Assembly: GCA_947589595.1 (NCBI GenBank)
Contig: CANQBV010000005.1
Location: 23,890-87,889 of the forward strand
Direction: 5' to 3'
Length of the DNA: 64,000 nucleotides
From: an uncultured Clostridia bacterium
GTDB lineage: Bacteria; Bacillota; Clostridia; Oscillospirales; SIG627
Positions 50,077-59,386 of the stretch are shown here, piece after piece; the first letter of the stretch is position 1; each line of letters begins with the position of its first letter. The notes under the pieces were generated by a model that did not search any database, was not told the DNA's origin, and saw only the letters and a program-made list of their open reading frames with translations. The translations under genes were made by a program, and so were the position numbers.

Positions 50077-51501
50077 ATGTCAAAATTACAAATTACGGAT
50101 ACCATTTTGCGTGACGCTCACCAATCGCAGGCGGCAACGCGCATGAAAATTGAAGATATGCTGCCGGCGTGTGAAGTGCTGGACAGTATTGGTTACTGGT
50201 CGCTGGAGTGCTGGGGCGGCGCTACGTTCGACGCTTGCATGCGCTTTTTGAACGAAGATCCCTGGGAGCGGCTTCGCACGCTCCGGAAAGCGCTGCCGAA
50301 TACAAAACTGCAGATGCTTTTCCGCGGGCAGAATATACTGGGCTATAAGCATTACGCCGATGACGTGGTGGATGCGTTTGTTCGCAAATCGATCGAAAAC
50401 GGAATCGATGTTGTCCGTATTTTCGATGCGCTCAATGATACACGCAATTTAAAGCAAGCGATCGATTCCGCCAAGCGCTACGGCGGAATCTGCGAGGTCG
50501 CAATCAGCTATACCACCAGTCCTGTGCACAACAAAGCCTACTTTTTAGAGCTTGCTAAAAAGCTGGAGGAAATGGGCGCAGACGTGATTTGCATAAAAGA
50601 CATGGCAAACCTTTTGCTGCCGTATGATGCGTTTGACTTGGTAAAAGCGCTCAAGCAAACGGTTTCCTGCCCCATTCATCTGCACACGCATAACACCACC
50701 GGCACCGGCGATATGACCTATCTCATGGCGTCGCAGGCGGGAGTGGATATTGTGGACTGTGCGCTCTCTCCGTTTGCTAACGGCACTTCCCAACCGGCAA
50801 CGGAATCGCTGGTGGCAACCCTGAAGGGTACCGAGCGCGACACCGGGCTGGATCTGGAAAAGCTGGCAAGCGCCGCTGCGCATTTCCGCAAAGTGGCCGA
50901 GAAAATGAAAGAAGAAAAAATACTCGATCCGAAGGTTTTGAACGTTGACACCAAAACGCTGCTCTATCAGGTGCCGGGCGGGATGCTTTCCAATTTGATT
51001 TCGCAGTTAAAGCAGCAAAACGCCGAGGATAAATATTATGATGTGCTTTCGGAAATTCCAAATGTAAGAAAGGATTTCGGCTTTCCGCCGCTTGTGACGC
51101 CAACTAGTCAGATTGTAGGCACGCAGGCTGTTTTAAATGTGCTTGCCGGCGAACGTTATCGCATGGTGACCAAAGAATCCAAAGCGCTTTTGCGAGGAGA
51201 ATACGGTCAGCTTCCCGCGCCTGTGAACGAAGAAGTCCGCAAAAAAGCCATTGGGGATGCGGAGGTTATCACCTGCCGCCCTGCTGATCTTTTGGAGCCG
51301 GAGCTTGAAAAGTACAAAGCCGAAGCCGGAGATCTGGCAAAGTGTGAGGAAGACGTTCTATCCTATGCTCTGTTTCCGCAGGTTGCTTCCAAGTTTTTAG
51401 CGGAACGAAACGCTGCAAAAATCGCTGAGCCTGTGAAAAACACTGGTGAAGATTCGAATGCGGTAAAAGAGCTTTTTGTTCTCGACTGTACACAGAATTA
51501 A
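50077..51501 (+). CDS. Oxaloacetate decarboxylase alpha subunit (carboxyltransferase only)
   Basis: 'ITDTILRDAHQSQAATRMKIEDMLP', 'YWSLECWGGATFDACMRFLNEDPWERLR', 'CIKDMANLLLPYDAFDLVKAL', 'HLHTHNTTGTGDM'; no attached biotin domain. Confidence 0.93.
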   Translation: MSKLQITDTILRDAHQSQAATRMKIEDMLPACEVLDSIGYWSLECWGGATFDACMRFLNEDPWERLRTLRKALPNTKLQMLFRGQNILGYKHYADDVVDAFVRKSIENGIDVVRIFDALNDTRNLKQAIDSAKRYGGICEVAISYTTSPVHNKAYFLELAKKLEEMGADVICIKDMANLLLPYDAFDLVKALKQTVSCPIHLHTHNTTGTGDMTYLMASQAGVDIVDCALSPFANGTSQPATESLVATLKGTERDTGLDLEKLASAAAHFRKVAEKMKEEKILDPKVLNVDTKTLLYQVPGGMLSNLISQLKQQNAEDKYYDVLSEIPNVRKDFGFPPLVTPTSQIVGTQAVLNVLAGERYRMVTKESKALLRGEYGQLPAPVNEEVRKKAIGDAEVITCRPADLLEPELEKYKAEAGDLAKCEEDVLSYALFPQVASKFLAERNAAKIAEPVKNTGEDSNAVKELFVLDCTQN

Positions 51502-51514
51502 CATTTTTAACCGA

Positions 51515-51545
51515 AAAATCTCTGCCGGTTGGCAGAGATTTTTTC
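51515..51545 (+). terminator. Intrinsic terminator of the decarboxylase operon
   Basis: AAAATCTCTGCC-ggtt-GGCAGAGATTTTTT. Confidence 0.85.
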
Positions 51546-51694
51546 TAGTTATAAAGAATAATCGATAGGATCGAAATGAAAAATTCACTTTTTATTAAAA
51601 ATGCATACATAAAAAGTTAATATTTTCCAACCCAATTCCACTATACTATTATTAGGTACAAAAATAAACATTTTGATAATAATAAGGAGCCTCA

Positions 51695-53257
51695 ATGAAA
51701 ATCTGTTTTAGAAAAATCGCCTTTTTCTTAGCTGTTATTATCTGCCTGCCAATGGTGTTTTCTGCTTGTTCTCAGCAAGGGATCGATGCCGAAGCTGTGT
51801 GGAATGCAATTATGCAGGAAGTTTCATTTGACGATGAATTGAAAAACGCAGAAGCTTCTTCGCAGCTCTATTTTTCCGATCTTCCGGAAGGAGCAGAGGT
51901 GCTTTTGTATCTGGGAAGCGGCTACCACGCAGACGAGGTGTGCCGTATCACCCTCAAGCAGGAGTCGGATTCCGAAAAGGCAATGCAAAGCGTTCATCAG
52001 CACCTGATCGAATTGCGCAGCAATTTTGCAAATTATATTCCGGAAGAAGTCGATAAGATCAATCACGCGGTGATTTATCAGAATGGCGTTTATATTTTCA
52101 TTTGTGTAACCAACGATTATCAAAATGCCGCCGCCGTTATCGAAAAAGCGGCAAAAGCCCCTTCCACGTATCTTCCCGGTAATGATCCTTCAGAGACCGC
52201 CGACTCAAACAATCCCTTACCGGTTCCGACAAGCAGCGACACAGATGAACCCCTGACGCAAACCGAAGACGACCCTTATGCGTTCCTCTATATCCCCGGC
52301 GAAGACTTGGAATTAAATGGCCGCGGCTATCCGAAGCTTATAAGCAAAAGCGACGCCATTCAAAATTACGGAGTCGTGTTCCGCGTGGATAATGCCGCTT
52401 ATGAAGATTTCCACTTTGGGGAAACGACGGCTGCAAACTATGCTGCTGTTATCAACCGCGCCGCGGAGGCGCTTTCCGGTTCAACACAGGTTTACAGTAT
52501 CGCCATTCCCACCTCTTATGGAGTCACTCTGCCGGATAATATTGTTTCCGGTATGGCGAATTACTCAGATCAGTATGCCGGTCTGCAGAAGCTTTTTTCC
52601 AATTTTGCCGATGAAGTGAAAGTTGTCGACGTTTACCCGGCGCTGATGGCACACCGCAATGAGTATATCTATTTCCGGACAGATCACCACTGGACGGCGC
52701 TGGGCGCCTATTACGGCTACGCTTCTTTTTGTAAGGCAAAAGGGATTTCCTATATTCCCCTCTCCGAGCACCGCTCTGTGACATTTGACAATTTTCTCGG
52801 GACCTTTTATGCAAATCATTCCGGGAAAGATGCGCTTCTTTCCGCTACGCCGGATCATGTTGACGCCTATTATCCGATCAGTCCAAACGCCAGCATGACC
52901 TTTACCGATAAAAATGGAAACACTTACAACTGGAATATTATAAACGACGTTTCCGGCTATTCTTCCGGCACAAAATACAGCACCTTTGCCGCTGCTGACA
53001 ACCCGTATTCCGTTCTTAAAAATCCGGATGTCTCCGGCGGAACCTGCATTGTGGTAAAGGATTCCTATGCCAATGCGATGCTTCCCTTTTTGATCGACCA
53101 CTACAGCACAATTTACGAAATCGATTTTCGCTATTGGAACGGCGATCTTGTGGAACTTGCAAATCAAGTCTCCGCGGACGATCTGATCTTTGTCAACAAT
53201 CTTATGACAATCTGCACCAGCACGCAGGTGGGAAGGCTCGACGCGATCGTCAAATAA
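51695..53257 (+). CDS. Lipoprotein with N-terminal DUF4358-like region fused to a DHHW (AlgJ/AlgX-like) domain
   Basis: Lipobox 'VFSACSQQ'; 'RTDHHWTALGAYYGYASF', 'VVKDSYANAMLPFLIDHYSTIYEIDFRY'. Confidence 0.82.
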   Translation: MKICFRKIAFFLAVIICLPMVFSACSQQGIDAEAVWNAIMQEVSFDDELKNAEASSQLYFSDLPEGAEVLLYLGSGYHADEVCRITLKQESDSEKAMQSVHQHLIELRSNFANYIPEEVDKINHAVIYQNGVYIFICVTNDYQNAAAVIEKAAKAPSTYLPGNDPSETADSNNPLPVPTSSDTDEPLTQTEDDPYAFLYIPGEDLELNGRGYPKLISKSDAIQNYGVVFRVDNAAYEDFHFGETTAANYAAVINRAAEALSGSTQVYSIAIPTSYGVTLPDNIVSGMANYSDQYAGLQKLFSNFADEVKVVDVYPALMAHRNEYIYFRTDHHWTALGAYYGYASFCKAKGISYIPLSEHRSVTFDNFLGTFYANHSGKDALLSATPDHVDAYYPISPNASMTFTDKNGNTYNWNIINDVSGYSSGTKYSTFAAADNPYSVLKNPDVSGGTCIVVKDSYANAMLPFLIDHYSTIYEIDFRYWNGDLVELANQVSADDLIFVNNLMTICTSTQVGRLDAIVK

Positions 53258-53281
53258 ATTTCAACGAACTGAGGACATAGC

Positions 53282-54685
53282 ATGGTTTTCAGCAGTTTAT
53301 TGTTTCTTTTTTTGTTTTTGCCCGTCACCTTTCTTTTATATTGTCTGGCGCCGAAAAAACTGAAAAATCTGGTTTTATTGATTTTCAGCCTGATTTTCTA
53401 TGCCTGGGGCGAACCTCTGCATATTTTTATCATGCTGATCACAACCGTTTATATTTACTTTTTCGGTCGCTTTATGGAAAGGTGCGAGCTGAACGGAAAA
53501 ATCAAAACAAAAAAATTCCTGCTCATACTGACACTGCTTCTTAGCCTCGGGACGCTTGCGTTTTATAAATATACGGGCTTTGTTGTTTCCAATTTACCGT
53601 TTTTAAAGCACACCTCTCTTTCCGTGTTCAGCCCCGCACTGCCGGTTGGAATTTCGTTTTACACGTTTCAGTCGCTTTCTTATGTGATCGACGTCTATCG
53701 CGGTTCAGTAAAGGCACAGAAAAACTGGATTTGCTTTGCCATGTATATCAGTCTGTTCCCGCAACTGATCGCCGGGCCGATCGTGCGCTATGGCGATATA
53801 GAAATGCAATTGGAAAACCACCCCATGTCCTGGGAAAAGCTTTCCGCGGGAATCCAGCGTTTTCTGATCGGGCTGGCAAAGAAAATTCTTCTGGCCAATC
53901 AGATTGGGGCTTTGTGGGAAGAGATCAGCCAAAGCGGCGAGCTGACGCTTCTTTCGGCGTGGCTTGGCGTGATTGCCTTTGCTTTCCAGATTTATTTTGA
54001 TTTCTCCGCCTATTCGGATATGGCGATCGGCCTGGGAAGTATGTTTGGCTTTACTTTCCCCGAAAACTTCCGTTACCCTTATATGTCCAAAAGTATTACG
54101 GAATTCTGGCGGCGTTGGCATATCACGCTGAGCACCTGGTTCCGTGAATATGTATATATTCCACTCGGCGGCAATCGAAAAGGTGTTTTCCGGCAAATTT
54201 TGAATTTAGGCGTTGTTTGGGCGCTGACAGGACTTTGGCACGGTGCGGATTGGCGGTTTCTGATTTGGGGGCTGTATTTCTTTGTGATTCTCGTTCTGGA
54301 AAAGTTTGTTTTCCGGCATCTTACCAGGCTTCCGTCAGTTTTGCAGCATCTGTACGCTTTGCTTTTGATCTTGTTGGGCTGGGTCGTTTTTGCCTGCGAA
54401 AGCACGGAGCAAACGTTTCATTTTTATAAAGCCATGCTGGGAATCGGAACGGCTGTTTCTTCGCCCGCTTCCCTCTTTTTACTGACTGAAAATCTCTTGT
54501 TGCTTCTGATTCTGGCAGTCGGCTGCACGAATCTTCCTTTCCGCTTTGCCGGATTTCTGAAAAAGAAACTTCCCGAAAAAGGCTTTGCCGTATTATCGCT
54601 TGCTTTTTCTTTGGGGGTACTTGTGATCAGCATTTCTTTTTTAGTAGCTGACTCTTATAATCCATTTTTATATTTCAGGTTTTAA
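53282..54685 (+). CDS. MBOAT-family O-acyltransferase (AlgI/DltB-like)
   Basis: 467 aa polytopic; 'GISFYTFQSLSYVIDVYRG', 'FPQLIAGPIVRYGDIEMQL', 'TEFWRRWHITLSTWFREYVYIPLGGNRKG', 'GLWHGADWRFLIWGLYF'. Confidence 0.96.
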   Translation: MVFSSLLFLFLFLPVTFLLYCLAPKKLKNLVLLIFSLIFYAWGEPLHIFIMLITTVYIYFFGRFMERCELNGKIKTKKFLLILTLLLSLGTLAFYKYTGFVVSNLPFLKHTSLSVFSPALPVGISFYTFQSLSYVIDVYRGSVKAQKNWICFAMYISLFPQLIAGPIVRYGDIEMQLENHPMSWEKLSAGIQRFLIGLAKKILLANQIGALWEEISQSGELTLLSAWLGVIAFAFQIYFDFSAYSDMAIGLGSMFGFTFPENFRYPYMSKSITEFWRRWHITLSTWFREYVYIPLGGNRKGVFRQILNLGVVWALTGLWHGADWRFLIWGLYFFVILVLEKFVFRHLTRLPSVLQHLYALLLILLGWVVFACESTEQTFHFYKAMLGIGTAVSSPASLFLLTENLLLLLILAVGCTNLPFRFAGFLKKKLPEKGFAVLSLAFSLGVLVISISFLVADSYNPFLYFRF

Positions 54686-54694
54686 GGAGACGGC

Positions 54695-55822
54695 ATGAAA
54701 AAAATACAAATCACGGGCGTCTTGCTTTTCTTTGCCGTTCTGATCGGCTTTGGGACCTGGCTGGTACTCTTGCGCGATATCGAATTTTCCGAAACGGAAA
54801 ACCGTTATTTGGCACAAAAGCCCGCATTTTCTGTTCAGACCATTCTTTCAGGCGACTTTCAGAAAGGTTTGTCCGACTATTTGAGCGACCAAATTCCGCT
54901 GCGCAATTTTTGGATGCAGTGGAATACACAAATAAAAAAGGCGCTCGGAAAAAAAGAGATCAACGGTGTTTATTTGGGTGAGGATTCATATTATTTTGAA
55001 AAATTCACCGATTCTTCTTATTCCCTTTCCCGTTTGCAATCTGTTTTTTCCGCTATGGATACCATGGCGGAAACCGAAGGTATTCCCTGTTCGGTGCTGC
55101 TGGTGCCGACTCCGGGAATCGTACTTTCCGAAAAGCTGCCCCGTGGCGCTGAACTGTATGATCCCGATATCATTCATGCGGAAGCAAAACGCCTTTTGAA
55201 GCACTGCGATTGGATCGATATCAAAAAACCACTTGCTGCTTCCGAGGAACAGGTTTTCTATCGCACCGATCACCATTGGACAAATTCCGGTGCGTATCTG
55301 GCCTACCGTGAGTTTTGCTTTGCCAATGATCTTGCGCCGCGCGCTTATGCAGATTTCGACCCACAAACTGTTTCCGAAAATTTTCTCGGCACGCTCCATT
55401 CGAAGATCATTGATCCTGCCGCTGTTCCCGATTCGATTGCAGCGCCGCAGAATTTGCCGAAAGTCAATATTTTGTTTGAAGACGGCAGCAGCTCCGACTC
55501 GCCGTATTTTCCTGAAAAGCTGCAAACAAAGGATCAGTACGCCTACTTTTTCGGCGGAAATCAGGGGCGGATTCAAATTGAAACGGAAAATCATAACGGA
55601 AAAAGGATTTTAATTTTCAAGGATTCCTTTGCCAATAGCTTTGTTCCCTATCTTTTTTCCGAATATGAAACGATCTGCATGATCGATTTGCGTTATTACA
55701 GCGGAAATATCCGTGAATTGTTTTCTGAGAATTCTTTTGATGAAGTTCTGTTTTTATATGAAACCTCCAATTTTGTCACCGATACCGGTATTTTAAAATT
55801 GGCAAGGAAATATTTGCCGTAA
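54695..55822 (+). CDS. DHHW family protein (AlgJ/AlgX-like), membrane anchored
   Basis: 'FYRTDHHWTNSGAYLAYREF', 'IFKDSFANSFVPYLFSEYETICMIDLRYY', N-terminal TM. Confidence 0.88.
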   Translation: MKKIQITGVLLFFAVLIGFGTWLVLLRDIEFSETENRYLAQKPAFSVQTILSGDFQKGLSDYLSDQIPLRNFWMQWNTQIKKALGKKEINGVYLGEDSYYFEKFTDSSYSLSRLQSVFSAMDTMAETEGIPCSVLLVPTPGIVLSEKLPRGAELYDPDIIHAEAKRLLKHCDWIDIKKPLAASEEQVFYRTDHHWTNSGAYLAYREFCFANDLAPRAYADFDPQTVSENFLGTLHSKIIDPAAVPDSIAAPQNLPKVNILFEDGSSSDSPYFPEKLQTKDQYAYFFGGNQGRIQIETENHNGKRILIFKDSFANSFVPYLFSEYETICMIDLRYYSGNIRELFSENSFDEVLFLYETSNFVTDTGILKLARKYLP

Positions 55823-55887
55823 ATTTATCCAGAGGTCTTGACGAAATTTGAAATAAACTGTATACTGGAAAAAACTGAATCGTGCAA

Positions 55888-56053
55888 GAAAATACGGTTT
55901 CAAAAGTTGTAAGCTGAGTAAAGTAATTGGAAATCCGGTTCAAATCCGGAACAACCACCATTCCTGTATTTGTGAAGCGTCTTTCGGGAATTTTTTCGAA
56001 AGGTTTTTCTGTAGTTTTCTGCAGATCATTAGTCAGGCCCCTTCCGTATTTTC
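55888..56053 (+). promoter_or_regulatory. Cobalamin (B12) riboswitch, divergent
   Basis: 10-bp closing helix GAAAATACGG/CCGTATTTTC; core 'TTGGAAATCCGGTTCAAATCCGGAACAACCACCATTCCTGTA' resembles the recalled Cbl core 'GGGAATCCGGTGAAAATCCGGAACAGCCCCCGCTACTGTGA'; 3' box 'AGTCAGGCCCCTTCC'; upstream of DUF4430 genes. Confidence 0.68.
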
Positions 56054-56079
56054 AGGTTTGTCACATGCTTTTGGTGTGA

Positions 56080-56138
56080 AGAGTGCAACCGATCAAAGGC
56101 TTCAATCGGCTTTTGAGCTTGCGCTCTTTTTGTTTTTG
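56080..56138 (+). terminator. Putative riboswitch expression-platform terminator
   Basis: GAGC-ttgc-GCTC followed by TTTTTGTTTTT; longer alternative pairing AGAGTGCAACCGAT / ATCGG...TTGCGCTCT. Confidence 0.6.
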
Positions 56139-56161
56139 TTTAAAAGAAAAGAGGACAAACA

Positions 56162-56980
56162 ATGAAAAAACTACTGGCTCTTTCTTTCTCACTTCTCATG
56201 GCACTTGCACTTCTCAGCTTTTTTGTATCTGCCGCCGGAGGCCGTACCGAAGTATGGGTTACCATTGCGGACGAAAACGGAAAATTAGCATTGGTACAGG
56301 AAAAAATCACCGTTTCCGACGTGGATGGGGACGGCGCGCTGACGATCAACGACGCGCTGTATCTTGCCCACGAAGCAAAATTTGAAGGCGGCGCCAAGGC
56401 CGGATATTCGTTTTCTACAACCGCTTTCGGTGTTTCGCTGGAGAAACTTTGGGGCGTTGCCAACGGCGGCAGCTTTGGTTACTGTGTGAATAACAAATCA
56501 GCATGGAGCCTTTTGGATCCGGTTCAGAACGGAGATTTTATCAATGCCTATATTTATACCGATCTGACAACCTGGTCCGATACCTATTGCTATTTTGATG
56601 TTCAATCGGTAAAGGCAAATGCCGGAGAGAAAATTACGCTTACTCTTTTCGCGTCCGTTTATGATACGAATCTCGGTGACATGGCGGTAGTGCCGGTGAA
56701 GGATGCGATCCTCACGCTGAACGGAGAGCGGACAAATTTCAAAACTGACAGCGAAGGAAAAGTTACCTTCACCATCGCTTCTGACGGTGAATATGTAATC
56801 AGCGCCGCTTCCGATTCACAAATCCTGGTACCTCCCGCCTGCACTGCCACGATTTTGGCTATCGAGTCTCCTCAAACCGGCGATAACGCCTTTCTATGGA
56901 TTCCGACGCTTCTGATTGAACTGTCTTTTATTGGGGGGATGATATGCTTTATCGGGAAGAAATCAAAAGAAAATGAATAA
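56162..56980 (+). CDS. Secreted DUF4430-type protein with dockerin-like Ca loop and possible sortase-type C-terminus
   Basis: Signal peptide; 'VSDVDGDGALTINDALYLAHEA'; 'SFGYCVNNKSAWSLLDPVQNGDFINAYIYTD'; C-term 'SPQTGDNAFLWIPTLLIELSFIGGMICFIGKKSKENE'. Confidence 0.75.
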   Translation: MKKLLALSFSLLMALALLSFFVSAAGGRTEVWVTIADENGKLALVQEKITVSDVDGDGALTINDALYLAHEAKFEGGAKAGYSFSTTAFGVSLEKLWGVANGGSFGYCVNNKSAWSLLDPVQNGDFINAYIYTDLTTWSDTYCYFDVQSVKANAGEKITLTLFASVYDTNLGDMAVVPVKDAILTLNGERTNFKTDSEGKVTFTIASDGEYVISAASDSQILVPPACTATILAIESPQTGDNAFLWIPTLLIELSFIGGMICFIGKKSKENE

Positions 56981-58832
56981 AAAAGGGATCTCATTTTTCC
57001 TGCTTCTGCTTGCAGTTTGTCTTTTGCTGGCCAGTCCAATGCCGGCCTTTGCCGCCGGGAAAGACGATACCCAAACAAAAGCGCAAAGCCTGTATGAGGA
57101 GCTGCTTTCCTATAAACTGAAAGCTGCCGGAAATTCCTCTGTACAGGAATGGATCTCCGGTCAGCTATCTGCCGAAGCCGGTATTACCGCGGAGTGGTAT
57201 GTTTTTGCACTGAGCCAAAATGGCAATTATAACTTTTCAGCTTATCAAAGCGCGCTGAGTCATTATCTATCCAAAAACACGGTTTACGCAGCGACTACTC
57301 GGCAAAAATATGCGCTTGCTTTTATTGCTGCCGGAAGCCGCGACTCCTATATTACCAGTGTTATGGAGGATTCGATCGGCCAGCAGGGCGTCATGAGCTG
57401 GATATATGGGCTGCATTTATGCAACAATGGTTACACCAGCAGCAAAATTACGGCGGAAGAAATCAAGCAAAAACTTTTGTCTCTGCAGCTTTCCGACGGC
57501 GGCTGGCTGGTTACCGGAACCGCCGGAAACGGCGATCCCGATGTAACCGCTATGACACTGCAGGCGCTGGCGCCGTACTATCAAAAGGATGCACAAGTAA
57601 AAAATGCCATTGACCGTGCTCTTTTGCTTTTGTCCGAAAGACAGCTTGCAGATGGGGATTTTTCCGATATCAGAGCCCTTCCGAACTGCGAGACGACCGC
57701 ACAGGTCATCACCGCACTTTCTGCGCTCGGCATTGATTTTGAGAAGGATGCCCGGTTTATCAAAAACGGCCACACCTTGCTGGATGGGATACGTAAATAC
57801 CACTTAGCGGACGGCAGTTTTTGCCATACAATTGGCGGCTCTGCCAATGAATCGGCATCTTCGCAAGCGTTTTATGCGCTCGTGGCGGCTATTCGCATGA
57901 CAAAAGATCAGGGCAGCCCTTACGTCTTTGATCATCGGAATCCCCCGGCACAACAACCACCGCAGGCAACAAAAACGCCGCCGGTTTCCGCAAAACCCCA
58001 GCAAAATACTCAAACGCCGGCTGCAACAAAGGCAGAGGAACAGCCATTGCCTCTACCCTCCCAGAATGCGACTTCTGAAAACATTTCTCCAAGCGCTGCC
58101 CTTCCCATGGAGCCCGAATCCTCAGAAATACCGGATTCAGAAGAAGCGCCTGTAGAAACAGAAGCTTTGTCGCGAGTCGAACCGGGCAAAGAGCATGCCG
58201 GCTATAAAGTTTGGGTCTCACTGGGAATCATTGCAATTGCCTGCGGAATTACCGTCTTTTTGGTGCTTGCAAAAAAGCGCGGCCGCAAGGATCTGATCTT
58301 CATCTGGATCATCGCCGCTGTTGCCGTGCTGATCGTTATTCTCACCGACTTTCAAAGTACGGAAAGCTATTACCAAACAGAGCCCGCTGAAACTTCCAAT
58401 GCTATCGGAACGGTCATGATCAGCATTCACTGCGATGCGGTACTAGAACATTTGGATCAGTTGGACCCGGCGCTGCGTTCGGAAGAATGGATTCCGGCAG
58501 ACGGTGTGATCCTGGCTGAAACTTCAGTCGATCTTTTTGAAAACGACAGTGTATATGACGTTTTAGAACGGGTCTCCAAGCGTTATAAAATACCAATCGA
58601 TGCCCAGGGGGACGGCGCCGCTTTCGGAAATGTATACATTCAGGGAATTCAGCACCTCTATCAGTTTTCCTGCGGTGAGCTTTCCGGCTGGATGTACTAC
58701 GTGAACGGGGAGTTTTCTTCCGAAAGCTGCTCACAGTATATTCTGCAAAACGATGACAGTATTGAATGGGTTTATACCTGCGATCTCGGTCAGGACATCG
58801 AAAGAGACGTCGGTGAAGGAGCACAAAATTGA
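56973..58832 (+). CDS. Prenyltransferase/squalene-oxidase-repeat protein fused through a TM hairpin to a C-terminal DUF4430 domain (transcobalamin-like architecture)
   Basis: 619 aa; 'LSLQLSDGGWLVTGTAGNGDPDVTAMTLQALAPYY', 'LADGSFCHTIGGSANESASSQAFYALVAA'; two TMs; C-term 'GWMYYVNGEFSSESCSQYILQNDDSIEWVYTCDLGQD'. Confidence 0.78.
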   Translation: MNKKGISFFLLLLAVCLLLASPMPAFAAGKDDTQTKAQSLYEELLSYKLKAAGNSSVQEWISGQLSAEAGITAEWYVFALSQNGNYNFSAYQSALSHYLSKNTVYAATTRQKYALAFIAAGSRDSYITSVMEDSIGQQGVMSWIYGLHLCNNGYTSSKITAEEIKQKLLSLQLSDGGWLVTGTAGNGDPDVTAMTLQALAPYYQKDAQVKNAIDRALLLLSERQLADGDFSDIRALPNCETTAQVITALSALGIDFEKDARFIKNGHTLLDGIRKYHLADGSFCHTIGGSANESASSQAFYALVAAIRMTKDQGSPYVFDHRNPPAQQPPQATKTPPVSAKPQQNTQTPAATKAEEQPLPLPSQNATSENISPSAALPMEPESSEIPDSEEAPVETEALSRVEPGKEHAGYKVWVSLGIIAIACGITVFLVLAKKRGRKDLIFIWIIAAVAVLIVILTDFQSTESYYQTEPAETSNAIGTVMISIHCDAVLEHLDQLDPALRSEEWIPADGVILAETSVDLFENDSVYDVLERVSKRYKIPIDAQGDGAAFGNVYIQGIQHLYQFSCGELSGWMYYVNGEFSSESCSQYILQNDDSIEWVYTCDLGQDIERDVGEGAQN

Positions 58833-59386
58833 AATCGTTTGAAAGCTATCATCCGTTTTCCCTCTTCGTGTATTTCCTTTTTCTTCTGCTTGCCGCGATG
58901 TTTCTTTCCAACCCCGTGATCGCAGTCATCACGCTTTTAGGCGGCCTTCTGGCGCGAAAATCTTTGCAGATAAAAGCCAAATCCTTTTCAGAAGTTATTT
59001 TCTATTGGCTGCTGCTGATTTTGATCGCCCTTACCAACCCGCTTTTTTCCCATAACGGCGCTACCGTTTTATTCTTTCTGAACCGAGCTCCCATTACGCT
59101 GGAAGCGCTCGTCTATGGAGTTGTGCTTGGCGTCACGGTAATCGGCGTGTTGTTCTGGTGCCAGTGTTATTCACGCGTCTTTACGAGCGATAAATCCCTG
59201 TATTTGTTTGGCCGAGTGATTCCAAAGCTCTCCCTGGTGCTGACCATGGCGCTTCGTTTTCTGCCGCTTTTAAAAAGGCAGGCAGAAAAAATCAGCATGG
59301 CGCAAAAGGCGATGGGGCTATATTCTTCTGAAGGATTTGCAGACCGGGTTCGCGCCCATTTTCGGGTAATGACTGCGGTGCGGTGA
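58829..59386 (+). pseudogene. ECF transporter T component (EcfT/CbiQ-like), apparently C-terminally truncated
   Basis: 185 aa; 'SFESYHPFSLFVYFLFLL', 'TSDKSLYLFGRVIPKLSLVLTMALRFLPLLKRQAEKISMAQKAMGLYSSEGFADRVRAHFRVMTAVR*'; lacks the downstream region with the coupling-helix Arg motifs. Confidence 0.7.

Noticed and set aside
55934-55960. tRNA-like T-arm (TCCGG-TTCAAAT-CCGGA) followed by ...CCACCA, possible tRNA or tmRNA 3' end
   Set aside because: Only 7 nt separate the T-stem from CCA, no D-arm, anticodon arm or matching 5' acceptor strand upstream; the segment fits the P5 region of a cobalamin riboswitch with a perfect P1 helix around it.
59383-59386. GTGA start/stop overlap between T and S ORFs as normal translational coupling
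   Set aside because: The overlap looks normal, but both encoded proteins appear truncated exactly at this point relative to family members and the ATPase is missing, so a deletion junction is the simpler explanation.
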